NCBI RefSeq assembly: GCF_000009765.2
Contig: NC_003155.5
Span: 4,774,001-4,838,000, forward strand
Origin: Streptomyces avermitilis MA-4680 = NBRC 14893
Lineage (GTDB): Bacteria > Actinomycetota > Actinomycetes > Streptomycetales > Streptomycetaceae
Direction: 5' to 3'
Length of the DNA stretch: 64,000 nucleotides
The notes under the pieces are model-generated. The model was not told the DNA's origin. It worked only from the letters and a program-made list of their open reading frames with translations, and did not search any database. Shown piece after piece: positions 25,956 to 33,983 of this stretch. Each line of letters starts with the position of its first letter. Position 1 is the stretch's first letter. The position numbers and the translations under genes are program-made.

Positions 25956-26666
25956 GTGCCGATCCACGATGATGAGCGGATGCTCAGGTTCATGCCCGTA
26001 GGCGACTCCCAGACGATCGGAAGCGCGGGCGAACACACATGGCGTTACCGGATGTGGCAGCATCTGCGCGCCGCGTACGGCGGACCGTTCCGGATCGTCG
26101 GCCCGCGCGAGACGCTCTACGACAAGGCCACGGACGCCCCCGACTCGTACGAGTACGCGGACCCGGACTTCCCCCGCGCCCACCTGGCCGGCTGGGGCGA
26201 GGGCTGGCTGCACATGGCCCCGCTGATCGGCGAGGCGGTCCGCACCTGCCGGGCCGATGTACTGCTGGTGGCGCTGGGCCTGATCGACCTGGGCTTCTAC
26301 ACGAACGCGCCCCAGACGGCGGAGAACGTCCGGTCCTTCGTGGCCGAGGCCCGTACGGCGAACCCGCGGATCCGGATGATCGTGCTTCCGGTGATACCGA
26401 ACGTACGCGCGGAGTCGGACACCGCCTTCGCCGCCGAGGTCGCGTCGTTCAACGAACTCCTGGCCAAGGCGGTCGCCGACCTGGACGAACCCCAGTCGCC
26501 CCTGCTGCTGGCCTCGCCGCCGCCGTCGTACGACACCGACTTCGACACCTACGACGGAACGCACCCGAACGCGAGCGGCGAGCACAAGATCGCGGAGGCC
26601 TTCGCGGAGGCGATGTACCAGGCCTGGGACGTCGGCGAGCCCTACGCCGCCGCCGACTTCGCCTGA
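25956..26666 (+). CDS. SGNH/GDSL hydrolase with altered block III
   Basis: 236-residue SGNH esterase/lipase-fold protein, probably an acyl- or carbohydrate-esterase. GTG 25956 with GGGGAGG upstream is chosen. Block I nucleophile: MPVGDSQTIG with Ser18. Block V: YDGTHPNASG with Asp200 and His203. Block III, normally GxND, reads LGLIDLG, so the oxyanion-hole Asn is replaced by Ile. There is no signal peptide, so it is cytoplasmic. The start is 104 bp from the divergent secreted-protein gene. Whether the altered block III still permits catalysis is uncertain. Confidence 0.88.
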   Translation: MPIHDDERMLRFMPVGDSQTIGSAGEHTWRYRMWQHLRAAYGGPFRIVGPRETLYDKATDAPDSYEYADPDFPRAHLAGWGEGWLHMAPLIGEAVRTCRADVLLVALGLIDLGFYTNAPQTAENVRSFVAEARTANPRIRMIVLPVIPNVRAESDTAFAAEVASFNELLAKAVADLDEPQSPLLLASPPPSYDTDFDTYDGTHPNASGEHKIAEAFAEAMYQAWDVGEPYAAADFA

Positions 26667-26751
26667 CCGGAGGCGGCGGGGAGCGCCGACGTGAAGAGGG
26701 GGTCGGCGTCGGGCCCGCGGTCCCCGAGCGTGCTGTCCAGGTGGACGTGGG

Positions 26752-26853
26752 TCATGAGGGCGTACGACGTCCGCGGTGAGACCCCGGTCGGCTCCACCGA
26801 AGGCGCCGGCCCCCTCCCACTCCGATGACATCGCGATCGGTGTACGTGGTCAT
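26752..26853 (-). pseudogene. 5' remnant of an unknown gene behind a MerR-type promoter
   Basis: ATG 26851-26853 has a strong GGAGGG ribosome-binding site and starts MTTYTDRDVIGV, but the frame closes after 33 codons. A second frame to 26642 (PTGVSPRTSYALMTHVHLD, DADPLFTSALPAASG) would continue it after a shift near 26810. The pieces look like the two ends of one decayed protein. I cannot name the family. Confidence 0.35.
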
Positions 26854-26867
26854 GCGCCAACCCTCCG

Positions 26868-26887
26868 ACCTGAACCAAGGTCGAGGT
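26868..26887 (-). promoter_or_regulatory. MerR-type inverted repeat between -35 and -10
   Basis: ACCTGAACCAAGGTCGAGGT, a 20-bp imperfect palindrome, abuts a TTGACC -35 box (26885-26890 on the minus strand) and lies 15-34 bp before ATG 26853. Such a long spacer with a palindrome is how MerR/SoxR-class activators work. It overlaps the stop codon of the methyltransferase gene. Confidence 0.45.
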
Positions 26888-27681
26888 CAAGTGCTCCGGG
26901 CCGGTCCGCCGGACGGGCCCTGGGTCCGGGCGGTCACCAGCGCGAAGGAGAGGAACTCCCCGGCGTCGGCGGTCAGCATGTCGATGACCGGCTGGTGGGC
27001 CGCCCGCCCCTCCGGCAGGTGCTCCGCACCCGCACGGCTCCACAGCAGCCAGTCCCGCCAGGCGTCCTCCTGGAGCCGCGCGGACGTCACCGTCACCAGC
27101 TCGGTGATCTCCCACTGGAACCGCCACCACTCGGCGGTGTGCCAGGCGATGGCCTCCCAGCCGACCAGGGCCTTGATGTGCGGGGGTATCGCGCCGAGTT
27201 CGCGGATCTCGCGGGTCAACGCGGGCGTGGCGATGCCCAGTTGGCCACCCGGACGCAGGAACTTCACCAGGTACGGCAGGTAGCTGTCCGCCGTACCGAA
27301 GTACTCGAACGCGTCGATGCTCACGATCGCGTCGAAACTCCCCTCCTCGAAGGGCAGTTGATGCGCCTCGGCCCGTACGGCCGCCACCTGCCCGCCGACG
27401 CCCGCCGCCTCGAAGACGGCCGTCGCCTCGTCCGCCCCGATCCACCAGTCGGCGGCGACGACGTCGACGCCGTACTCCCGCGCGAGGAACACCGACGTCG
27501 CCCCCTTCCCGGAACCGAGGTCGAGGACCCGCATGCCCGGTCTCAGGTCCAGGTCCCGCGCGAGGTCCTCCAGCAGCCACAGGGGGTTGGGGCCCATGTC
27601 GAGGCCGAGCAGCCAGCCGGGGTCGTAGGCGGAGGAGCGGGGGTAGCGGTCCGGGCGTACGAGTGCGTCGAGAGCGGTCAC
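26887..27681 (-). CDS. SAM-dependent methyltransferase
   Basis: 264 residues, class I methyltransferase. Motif I RVLDLGSGKGATS at 51-63, motif II acidic residue in VDVVAADWWIG, motif IV FDAIVSIDAFEYFG, post-motif FLRPGGQLGIATP. The conserved Trp-rich C-terminal part (WHTAEWWRFQWEITELV; WRDWLLWS) is typical of a cyclopropane-synthase-like/Methyltransf_11 subgroup; the substrate is unknown. The start is 76 bp beyond the stop of the DHA2 exporter in the same orientation, so the two may be cotranscribed. Confidence 0.9.
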   Translation of the reverse strand: MTALDALVRPDRYPRSSAYDPGWLLGLDMGPNPLWLLEDLARDLDLRPGMRVLDLGSGKGATSVFLAREYGVDVVAADWWIGADEATAVFEAAGVGGQVAAVRAEAHQLPFEEGSFDAIVSIDAFEYFGTADSYLPYLVKFLRPGGQLGIATPALTREIRELGAIPPHIKALVGWEAIAWHTAEWWRFQWEITELVTVTSARLQEDAWRDWLLWSRAGAEHLPEGRAAHQPVIDMLTADAGEFLSFALVTARTQGPSGGPARST

Positions 27682-27757
27682 AAGGGACGAGCCAAGCGGA
27701 TCAGGGGGTGCGGGACAACCGGGTTTCGGGGGACCGTACGGGTGCCCGGGGTGGACG

Positions 27758-29293
27758 TCAGCCCATGTGGACCGGGGCCGCGCCCTCGACGTGCCGCTGC
27801 TTGCCGGCGTTGACGGCCAGGGCGGTGACGGCCAGACCGGCGAGGAACATGCCGGCGGCCGCGGCGAAGGCCATGGTGTACCCGTGGGTGAGCGCGTCGC
27901 CCGCCTCGGCGACCAGGGCGGAGTCCTTGGCCGCCAGGCCCCGGTAGAGGGCTCCGGCCGCCTCCGGCAGCTTGTCGTCGGCCGCGGAGGTGGAGACGGT
28001 CGACAGGACGGCGAGGCCGAGTGCGCCGCCGATCTGCTGGGCGGTGTTCAGCAGCGCCGAGGCCACTCCGGTGTCCTCGTGGGAGACGCCGCTGACCGCG
28101 CCGAGGGTCATCGGGACGAAGCTCATGCCCAGGCCGAGGGCGGTGACGAACATGGCGGGCATCAGATGCCCGGCATACGAGGAGTCCGGCTCCAGCGTCG
28201 CGAACCAGAACATGCCCACGGCCGCGACCAGCAGCCCCGGCCCGGCGATCACCCGCGGCGCGAACCGGGCGACCAGCTTGGAGCTGACTCCCGCGGCGGC
28301 CGCCATCCCGAAACTGAACGGCAGAAACGCGAAGCCGGTCCTGACCGGGCTGTAGCCCAGGATCAGCTGCGCGTACAGCGTCAGGAAGTAGAAGGTCGCG
28401 AACATCCCCGCGCCGATGAACAGCATCGTGGCGTAACTGCCGGAGCGGCTACGGTTCTTGAACAGCCGCAGCGGCATCATCGGGTGCGCGGTCCGCGCCT
28501 GAAGCCACAGGAACGCCGCCAGCAGCACGGCCGCCGCCGCGAAGGAGGCCAGCGTGAGCCCGCCCGTCCACCCGTGTTCGCCGCCGCGCGTGATGCCGTG
28601 GACCAGGGCGATCAGCCCACCTGTGCCGGCGATGGCGCCGGGCACGTCCAGACGACCGGGGTGACGCTCGGCCTCGACGAGCGTCCGCGTCCCGGCCAGC
28701 ACCGCGAGCCCGATGGGAATGTTGACGAAGAACACCCAGCGCCAGTCCAGTACGTCGGTGAGCGTGCCGCCCAGCAGCAGCCCGACCGTCGCGCCGACGC
28801 CGCCCATGGCCGCGTACACACCCATCGCCGTATTACGCGGCTTTCCCACGGGGAACGTGGTGGTGATGAGCGCCAGCGCACTGGGCGCGGCGAGCGCGGC
28901 TCCGACGCCCTGGAGAATACGGGCGGCGATCAGCAATCCCTCATTCGGCGCGAGCCCGCCCAGCAGGGACGCCAGTGTGAAGACGGCGATGCCCACCTGG
29001 AACATCTTCCGCCGCCCGAAGAGATCCCCCGCTTTTCCGCCGAGCAGGAGGAGTCCGCCGAAAGCCAGCGCATACGAGTTGACGATCCACGCCAGGTTCG
29101 CGTCGGACACACCCAGGTCCGTCTGAATGGCGGGCAGGGCGATGTTGGTGATCGTGGCGTCGAGAACCACCATCAGCTGGGCCGCGGCGATCACGACCAG
29201 GGCGAGTCCGAGATGCCGGCCGGCGGACGGGGAACCGGCGCCGGATGTGTCCGGCCCCGCGGGGGCGACGACAGCCGTGCTGTCAGCAGACAT
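27758..29293 (-). CDS. DHA2-type (14-helix) MFS drug exporter
   Basis: 511 residues from ATG 29291-29293 with GGAG eight bases upstream. Motif A of the DHA2 family GGKAGDLFGRRKMF, motif C-like GVGAALAAPSALAL, and the opening VVLDATITNIALPAIQTDLG identify an EmrB/QacA proton antiporter of the actinobacterial antibiotic-resistance type. Fourteen hydrophobic segments can be counted. The 439-bp upstream region is unusually long and carries a 39-codon ORF with a perfect Shine-Dalgarno, so expression may be controlled by a leader peptide. No TetR gene is adjacent. Confidence 0.94.
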   Translation of the reverse strand: MSADSTAVVAPAGPDTSGAGSPSAGRHLGLALVVIAAAQLMVVLDATITNIALPAIQTDLGVSDANLAWIVNSYALAFGGLLLLGGKAGDLFGRRKMFQVGIAVFTLASLLGGLAPNEGLLIAARILQGVGAALAAPSALALITTTFPVGKPRNTAMGVYAAMGGVGATVGLLLGGTLTDVLDWRWVFFVNIPIGLAVLAGTRTLVEAERHPGRLDVPGAIAGTGGLIALVHGITRGGEHGWTGGLTLASFAAAAVLLAAFLWLQARTAHPMMPLRLFKNRSRSGSYATMLFIGAGMFATFYFLTLYAQLILGYSPVRTGFAFLPFSFGMAAAAGVSSKLVARFAPRVIAGPGLLVAAVGMFWFATLEPDSSYAGHLMPAMFVTALGLGMSFVPMTLGAVSGVSHEDTGVASALLNTAQQIGGALGLAVLSTVSTSAADDKLPEAAGALYRGLAAKDSALVAEAGDALTHGYTMAFAAAAGMFLAGLAVTALAVNAGKQRHVEGAAPVHMG

Positions 29294-29359
29294 GGAAATA
29301 CTCCAAAGGTGGGCTGGAAACATTTCCCCGGAGCATGAAAGCGACCCGAAAAGTCAACT

Positions 29360-29479
29360 TCAATTCCGAGAAGGAAAGCCGGGGCGAACGGAATCCAACG
29401 AAACGGGACGCCCACGCAATGCAATCCGAGACGAGGTGCCGACACGGCACAACCCGGCCTCGGGACGAGCGTCCACCAT
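29360..29479 (-). CDS. Possible 39-residue leader peptide upstream of the DHA2 exporter
   Basis: ATG 29477-29479 is preceded by AAGGAGGT (29489-29496), a perfect anti-16S match at nine bases, better than that of any full-length gene nearby. The product MVDARPEAGLCRVGTSSRIA and 19 more residues has no recognisable domain. It ends 66 bp before the exporter start. It may be a regulatory uORF or a chance ORF; only the ribosome-binding site speaks for it. Confidence 0.4.
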   Translation of the reverse strand: MVDARPEAGLCRVGTSSRIALRGRPVSLDSVRPGFPSRN

Positions 29480-29682
29480 AACAGCCGTACCTCCTTGAAG
29501 GCGGCGAATATGGGATTTGCATTTCCGACCTGAGCGTGGTCTCACGAAAAGGCGAACGAAAAATGTGTCCACAATTTCCCCCGAAAAGCAAACCGGTGAC
29601 CCGACGCTCATTTCACGGCTCCGGTCACCGTGCGTATCGTTGCGGTACGCGCACGGCTGCCCGTCCGGAAGGATTCAGTGCG

Positions 29683-29698
29683 TGTGACGTACATCACG
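29683..29698 (+). promoter_or_regulatory. Crp-like site upstream of ECF sigma gene
   Basis: TGTGACGTACATCACG fits the TGTGA-N6-TCACA consensus in nine of ten positions and lies 35-50 bp before the sigma factor start. Streptomyces Crp recognises GTG-N6-GNCAC, matched here except for one base. Confidence 0.45.
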
Positions 29699-29732
29699 GG
29701 AAGCCGAAGGGTGTGGGCGACAGCTCAACGTT

Positions 29733-30431
29733 GTGAGCATTCCTTTGCGTACCCGGGTGCGGGCCGGGAATTCGAGCGCGTTCGCGGAGCTGTACGACAG
29801 CTACGCCCGCGCGGTCTACAACCATGCCTTCCGGCTCACCGCCGACTGGTCGACGGCCGAGGACGTGATGGCCACGACCTTCCTGGAGGCCTGGCGGCTG
29901 CGTGAACGGGTCGACCCCGAGGGCGGCTCCCTACGGCCCTGGCTGCTGGGCATCGCCACCAACACCGCGCGCAACCAGTACCGCAGCAACCGTCGCTACC
30001 GTGCCGCCGCCAACGCCGCCGCCGCTGCCCAGCTGTCGGTCCCCGACCACGCCGACGAGGTCGCCGGCCGGATCGACGACCGGCACCGCCTCGCGACCGC
30101 CCTCACCGCGCTCGCCGCCCTGCGCCGACCCGAACGCGAGGTCATCGCGCTCTGCCTGGGCGAGGGCCTGGACTACGAGGCCGCGGCGGAGGCCCTGGGC
30201 ATCCCCGTCGGCACCGTCGCCTCCCGGCTCTCCCGCGCCCGCAAGAAGCTGCGCGCGCTCGCCGGGGCCGAAGCGGACGCCCGCCCGGCAGCCAAGTCGG
30301 CGTCGGCATCGGCGTCGGCGTCGGCGTCGGCGAAGAAAGTTCGCGGGAAGCGGGAAGGCGCCCGCCCCGGCCGACAGACAAGAGGCGATCACGCACACGC
30401 GATCCGGCCCGCACAGGAAGGAAACCGATGA
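29733..30431 (+). CDS. ECF-type RNA polymerase sigma factor with Ser/Ala and basic C-terminal extension
   Basis: 232 residues. Sigma-70 region 2 at about 15-80 (AFAELYDSYARAVYNHAFRL, WSTAEDVMATTFLEAW, RPWLLGIATNTARNQYR) and region 4 at about 115-165 (LAALRRPEREVIALCLGEGL, AAEALGIPVGTVASRLSRAR). After region 4 there is an unusual tail: ASASASASASA then a basic segment (KKVRGKREGARPGRQTRG). The stop overlaps the next start as ATGA, so it is coupled to the CU044_5270 protein, a common arrangement for a sigma factor and its membrane partner. GTG 29733; a Crp-like site lies upstream. Confidence 0.93.
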   Translation: MSIPLRTRVRAGNSSAFAELYDSYARAVYNHAFRLTADWSTAEDVMATTFLEAWRLRERVDPEGGSLRPWLLGIATNTARNQYRSNRRYRAAANAAAAAQLSVPDHADEVAGRIDDRHRLATALTALAALRRPEREVIALCLGEGLDYEAAAEALGIPVGTVASRLSRARKKLRALAGAEADARPAAKSASASASASASAKKVRGKREGARPGRQTRGDHAHAIRPAQEGNR

Positions 30432-31537
30432 ACGCGAACACGTCCCGGCAGCACCCGGCCGAGTGGGAAGAGGGCGCACAGCTCTTTACCCGGACGGCGC
30501 GCGACCTGCCGACGGGCCGTCACCAGTTCCACAAGGAGCGTCTGATGGCCCAGATCCAGCAGGAGCAGCAGGAGCAGCGGGGCGAGCACACGGGCAGGTC
30601 CGCGGTCCCGGCGAAGACGCGGCGGCTGCGGCTGCCGCGCCCGGCGATCGTCCTGCCCGCGATGGCCGCCACCGTCGCCGCGGCGGTCGTCGCCGGGGTG
30701 GCGATGTCCGACGGCGGCGGGGTCAGGGACGGCGGTGTCGCCACCGGACCGGCCCTGACCGCCGAGGTGGGCGCCGCGACCAGCAAGGGCCTACCCCAGC
30801 TGCTCGACCAGATCTCGCTGGTCGCCGCCAAGGAGTCCCACCCGGTCGTCAAGCCCGGCCAGTACGTCTACATCGAGTCCAAGACGGCCGACACCTTCCT
30901 GAAGACCGTCGACGACAAGACCAGCCTGGCCAGCCACGCGCTGCACCGCCGCCAGGTGTGGAACTCCCCCGACGGCACCAAGGGTTGGCTCATCGACCCC
31001 GCCGTCAACACGGACTCCGCGGGGGAGACCCTGAGCCTGCCCGACGAGCAGGGCAACACCCCCAAGGGCAGCCTCAACTACCCGACGTACGACTACCTCG
31101 CCAAGCTGACCACCGACCCCGACCAGCTCCTCGCCCTGATCTACAAGGAGACCAAGGGCCAGGGCAACACCCCCGACCAGCAGGCCTTCACCACCATCGG
31201 CGACCTGCTCGGCGAGAGCTACCCGCCGGCGGAGCTGTACTCGGCCCTGTTCAAGACCGCCGCGAAGATTCCCGGCGTCGTCGTGGTGCCGGAAGCGGTG
31301 GACGCGGTCGGCAGGACCGGGATCGCGGTGGCCCGCCTGGACGAGACCAGCGGTCAGCGCGAGGAGTGGATCTTCGACAGGAAGACCCACGTCTTCCTCG
31401 GCGAGCGCTCCGTCCAGGTGAAGAAGAACACCGGCACGGAGGCCCTGATGAAGCCCGGCACGGTGACCTTCACCAGCGCGATCCTCCACCGGGCCGTCGT
31501 CGACGGCATGAAGCAGGCACCGTCACAGGCGGGCTGA
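30428..31537 (+). CDS. CU044_5270-family membrane protein, partner of ECF sigma factor
   Basis: 369 residues. N-terminal cytoplasmic region of about 70 residues (WEEGAQLFTRTARDLPTGRH; a Gln/Glu helix MAQIQQEQQEQRGEHTG), one transmembrane helix near 74-94 (AIVLPAMAATVAAAVVAGVA) and a large exported domain. The family is found next to ECF sigma factors and probably controls them by binding through the cytoplasmic part, as anti-sigma factors do; this is inferred from context. ATG 30428 overlaps the sigma stop. Confidence 0.9.
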   Translation: MNANTSRQHPAEWEEGAQLFTRTARDLPTGRHQFHKERLMAQIQQEQQEQRGEHTGRSAVPAKTRRLRLPRPAIVLPAMAATVAAAVVAGVAMSDGGGVRDGGVATGPALTAEVGAATSKGLPQLLDQISLVAAKESHPVVKPGQYVYIESKTADTFLKTVDDKTSLASHALHRRQVWNSPDGTKGWLIDPAVNTDSAGETLSLPDEQGNTPKGSLNYPTYDYLAKLTTDPDQLLALIYKETKGQGNTPDQQAFTTIGDLLGESYPPAELYSALFKTAAKIPGVVVVPEAVDAVGRTGIAVARLDETSGQREEWIFDRKTHVFLGERSVQVKKNTGTEALMKPGTVTFTSAILHRAVVDGMKQAPSQAG

Positions 31538-31670
31538 CCGCCCCACCACCTCGTACCGCGACTCACCGGACTACGCGACCGAGACGAGGCTCTCCTTCGG
31601 AGACGACGTGGACCTCGCCGACACCGTCGTCGGCCTCACCCTCAAAACCGACGAGTTCCCCCGCGCCTGA
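31536..31670 (+). pseudogene. C-terminal fragment of a Uma2-family endonuclease
   Basis: Frame ending at TGA 31668-31670 reads TTSYRDSPDYATETRLSFG then DDVDLADTVVGLTLKTDEF, the characteristic end of Streptomyces Uma2 (PD-(D/E)XK) proteins. No start or catalytic core precedes it: upstream in frame is the body of the sigma-partner gene. It is therefore a remnant about 44 codons long, left after deletion or replacement of the rest of the gene. Confidence 0.6.
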
Positions 31671-31690
31671 GCCCGCTCACGGCCCGGGTC

Positions 31691-31773
31691 GTGGTGGCCG
31701 CCGTTCCCTCCAGGGCCGTTCCCTCCAGGGGCCGTTCCCTCCAGGGGCCGGCCGGAGCCATGGCGGCCACCAC
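31691..31773. terminator. Bidirectional hairpin with three 15-16-bp repeats in its loop
   Basis: GTGGTGGCCGCC (31691-31702) pairs with GGCGGCCACCAC (31762-31773). The 59-base loop contains three copies of CCGTTCCCTCCAGGG. It lies between the plus-strand sigma operon and the minus-strand aldo-keto reductase, both of which end here. Confidence 0.6.
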
Positions 31774-31795
31774 GCGAAACCATCGGTTTACGACG

Positions 31796-32788
31796 TCACC
31801 AGGCGAACGCTTCAGGTGACGGCCCCGGGCCCGGGAAGATCTCGTCCAGGCCGGACAGCAGTTCCTCCGACAGCTCCAGCTCGACGGCGCGCAGGGCGGA
31901 GTCGAGCTGTTCGGCGGTGCGGGGGCCGACGATGGGTCCGGTGACTCCGGGGCGGGTCAGAAGCCAGGCCAGTGCGGCCTCGCCGGGCTCGACCCCGTGC
32001 TTGTCGAGCAGATCCTCGTACGACTGGATCTGCGCGCGGATGGCGGTGTTGGCCAGGGAGTCGGCGGCCCGGCCGGAGGCGCGTCGGCCGCCCTCGGCCT
32101 CCTTCTTGATGACACCGCCGAGCAGTCCGCCGTGCAGCGGCGACCACGGGATGACACCGAGCCCGTACTCCTGCGCGGCCGGGATGACCTCCATCTCGGC
32201 GCGGCGCTCGGCGAGGTTGTACAGGCACTGCTCGCTGACGAGCCCGATGGTGCCGTGGCGGCGCGCGGCGATCTCGTTGGCCTGGGCGATCTTGTAGCCG
32301 GGGAAGTTGGAGGACCCCACGTACAGGATCTTCCCCTGCTGCACCAGCACGTCGACGGCCTGCCAGATCTCCTCGAAGGGAGTCGAGCGGTCGACGTGGT
32401 GGAACTGGTAGATGTCGATGTAGTCGGTCTGGAGGCGCTTCAGACTGGCGTCCACCGCCCGCCGGATGTTCAGGGCGGAGAGCTTGTCGTGGTTGGGCCA
32501 GGGGTCGCCGCCGGCGGCCATGTTCCCGTACACCTTGGTGGCCAGGACCACCTTGTCGCGACGGTCGCCGCCCTGCGCGAACCAGTTCCCGATGATCGAT
32601 TCCGTACGGCCCTTGTTCTCGCCCCAGCCGTACACGTTGGCGGTGTCGAAGTAGTTGATGCCCGCGTCCAGCGCCGCGTCCATGATCGCGTGGCTGTCGG
32701 CTTCGTCGGTCTGCGGACCGAAGTTCATGGTGCCGAGGACGAGTCGGCTGACCTTGAGTCCTGTGCGTCCGAGCTGCGTGTACTCCAT
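31796..32788 (-). CDS. Aldo/keto reductase
   Basis: 330-residue NADPH-dependent oxidoreductase of the AKR superfamily (YajO/Tas/Kv-beta branch). The catalytic tetrad is readable: Asp and Tyr in GINYFDTANVYGWGENKGR, Lys in KVVLATKVYG, His in IYQFHHVDRSTP. NADPH-binding segments are VIPWSPLHGGLLGG and VTGPIVGPRTAEQLDSALRA. ATG 32786-32788 is preferred; an ATG 14 codons upstream is in frame but adds a non-conserved stretch. The gene follows a quinone oxidoreductase gene 64 bp upstream in the same orientation, so the two are likely one unit. Substrate unknown. Confidence 0.93.
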   Translation of the reverse strand: MEYTQLGRTGLKVSRLVLGTMNFGPQTDEADSHAIMDAALDAGINYFDTANVYGWGENKGRTESIIGNWFAQGGDRRDKVVLATKVYGNMAAGGDPWPNHDKLSALNIRRAVDASLKRLQTDYIDIYQFHHVDRSTPFEEIWQAVDVLVQQGKILYVGSSNFPGYKIAQANEIAARRHGTIGLVSEQCLYNLAERRAEMEVIPAAQEYGLGVIPWSPLHGGLLGGVIKKEAEGGRRASGRAADSLANTAIRAQIQSYEDLLDKHGVEPGEAALAWLLTRPGVTGPIVGPRTAEQLDSALRAVELELSEELLSGLDEIFPGPGPSPEAFAW

Positions 32789-32852
32789 GAGGTCCCAGCC
32801 AACGCCTTCGAGCCCGCTCGAAGCAAGCATGGCGAAGAGCCGGTTCGGCTCG

Positions 32853-33905
32853 TCAGGGTCGCGGCGGCGCCACCGCGAGCACCGCCTTCCCCCGGTTCGC
32901 CCCCGACTGGAGTACCCGGTGGGCCTGCGGTGCGTCGGGCAGGGCGTACTCGTCCGTGATGTCGATGTGGAGGTCGCCCGCTGCGGCCAGGGCGAGGGCC
33001 GCGAGGGCGTGGGTGCGGACGAGGGCCGGGTCACGGCGGGCGAGGTCGCCGATGTTGTAGCCGGTCAGGGTGCGGTTGTTCTTCCAGAGGGGGAGGACGG
33101 GGAGCCGCAGGTCGGGGTGGCGGCCCGCTTCTCCGTACACCGCAAGGCGGCCGAAGGGGGCGAGCACCTCGAAGCCGGCCAGGCGGGTCGGGCCGCCGAC
33201 CGGGTCGAGGACGATGTCGACGCCCCGGCCACCGGTGGCCGCGCGGACCGCGTCCCCGAAACCGTCGCGCACGAAGACCGCGTCGTAGCCGAAGCGCTTC
33301 GCGTACGCGGCCTTTTCGGGGGTGCCGACCGTGCCGTACACAGCCGTGGCTCCCAGGGCGCGGGCGATCTGTGCCGCCGCCGAGCCGACGCCTCCGGCCG
33401 CCGCGTGGATCAGTACCGTCTCGCCGGGGGCGATGCGAGCCGCGCCGGCGAGGACACCGTACGCCGTGGTCAGGACGAGCGCCGCGCCCCCGCCGGTGCG
33501 CAGGTCGAGGCCACCGAGGGGGAAGACGAAGGCGGCCGGGGCGACGACGTACTCGGCGTACCCGCCGCCGTCGGGGAGATACGCGGCCACGGCATCGCCG
33601 ACGGACAGGCCGCGCGCCCCGTCGCCGTCACCGAAGGACCGGCCGCTCACCCCCGTGCCGTCACCGACCGCCGGGCCCGTCACGCCGTCGCCGAGCGCGG
33701 CGATGTGACCGGCCGCCTCCAGACCGGTGACCGTCTCGCCCTCGGGCGCGCCGAAGTCGCCCAGGCGGTGCTGGACCTCGCCGTAGTTGACGCCGGCGTA
33801 GGCGACGCGGATCAGGACCTCGCCGGGACCGGGCTGAGGGTCGGGGAGTTCGACGAGGCGCAGCACCTCGGGTCCGCCGGTCTCCCTGAACGCGATCGCC
33901 TTCAT
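32853..33905 (-). CDS. Zinc-independent quinone oxidoreductase (MDR family) with Gly/Asp-rich insert
   Basis: 350-residue medium-chain dehydrogenase/reductase of the QOR type. N-terminal GroES-like domain (MKAIAFRETGGPEVLRLVEL), Rossmann domain with ETVLIHAAAGGVGSAAAQIA, and GGRGVDIVLDPVGG. No structural or catalytic zinc ligands are visible. Between GLEAAGHIAALGDGV and LSVGDAVAAYLPD there is an extra stretch of about 27 residues built from VGDG/FGDGDG units (about residues 71-98), where relatives have a short turn; it looks like a repeat expansion in a surface loop. Confidence 0.92.
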   Translation of the reverse strand: MKAIAFRETGGPEVLRLVELPDPQPGPGEVLIRVAYAGVNYGEVQHRLGDFGAPEGETVTGLEAAGHIAALGDGVTGPAVGDGTGVSGRSFGDGDGARGLSVGDAVAAYLPDGGGYAEYVVAPAAFVFPLGGLDLRTGGGAALVLTTAYGVLAGAARIAPGETVLIHAAAGGVGSAAAQIARALGATAVYGTVGTPEKAAYAKRFGYDAVFVRDGFGDAVRAATGGRGVDIVLDPVGGPTRLAGFEVLAPFGRLAVYGEAGRHPDLRLPVLPLWKNNRTLTGYNIGDLARRDPALVRTHALAALALAAAGDLHIDITDEYALPDAPQAHRVLQSGANRGKAVLAVAPPRP

Positions 33906-33983
33906 GTGTGTGCCCCCCCAGGGGCGCCGCCGGGCGCCCATGATCCGCACGTCCTGTGTGACGGTCGAACCCCGGAGCCGTAC

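Larger units (their letters stand above)
29294..29732. other. 439-bp divergent intergenic region
   Basis: Lower GC than its surroundings (runs such as GAAAAGTCAACTTCAATT). It contains the candidate 39-codon ORF at 29360-29479 on the minus strand and a Crp-like site at 29683-29698. No other gene is supported. Confidence 0.7.
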
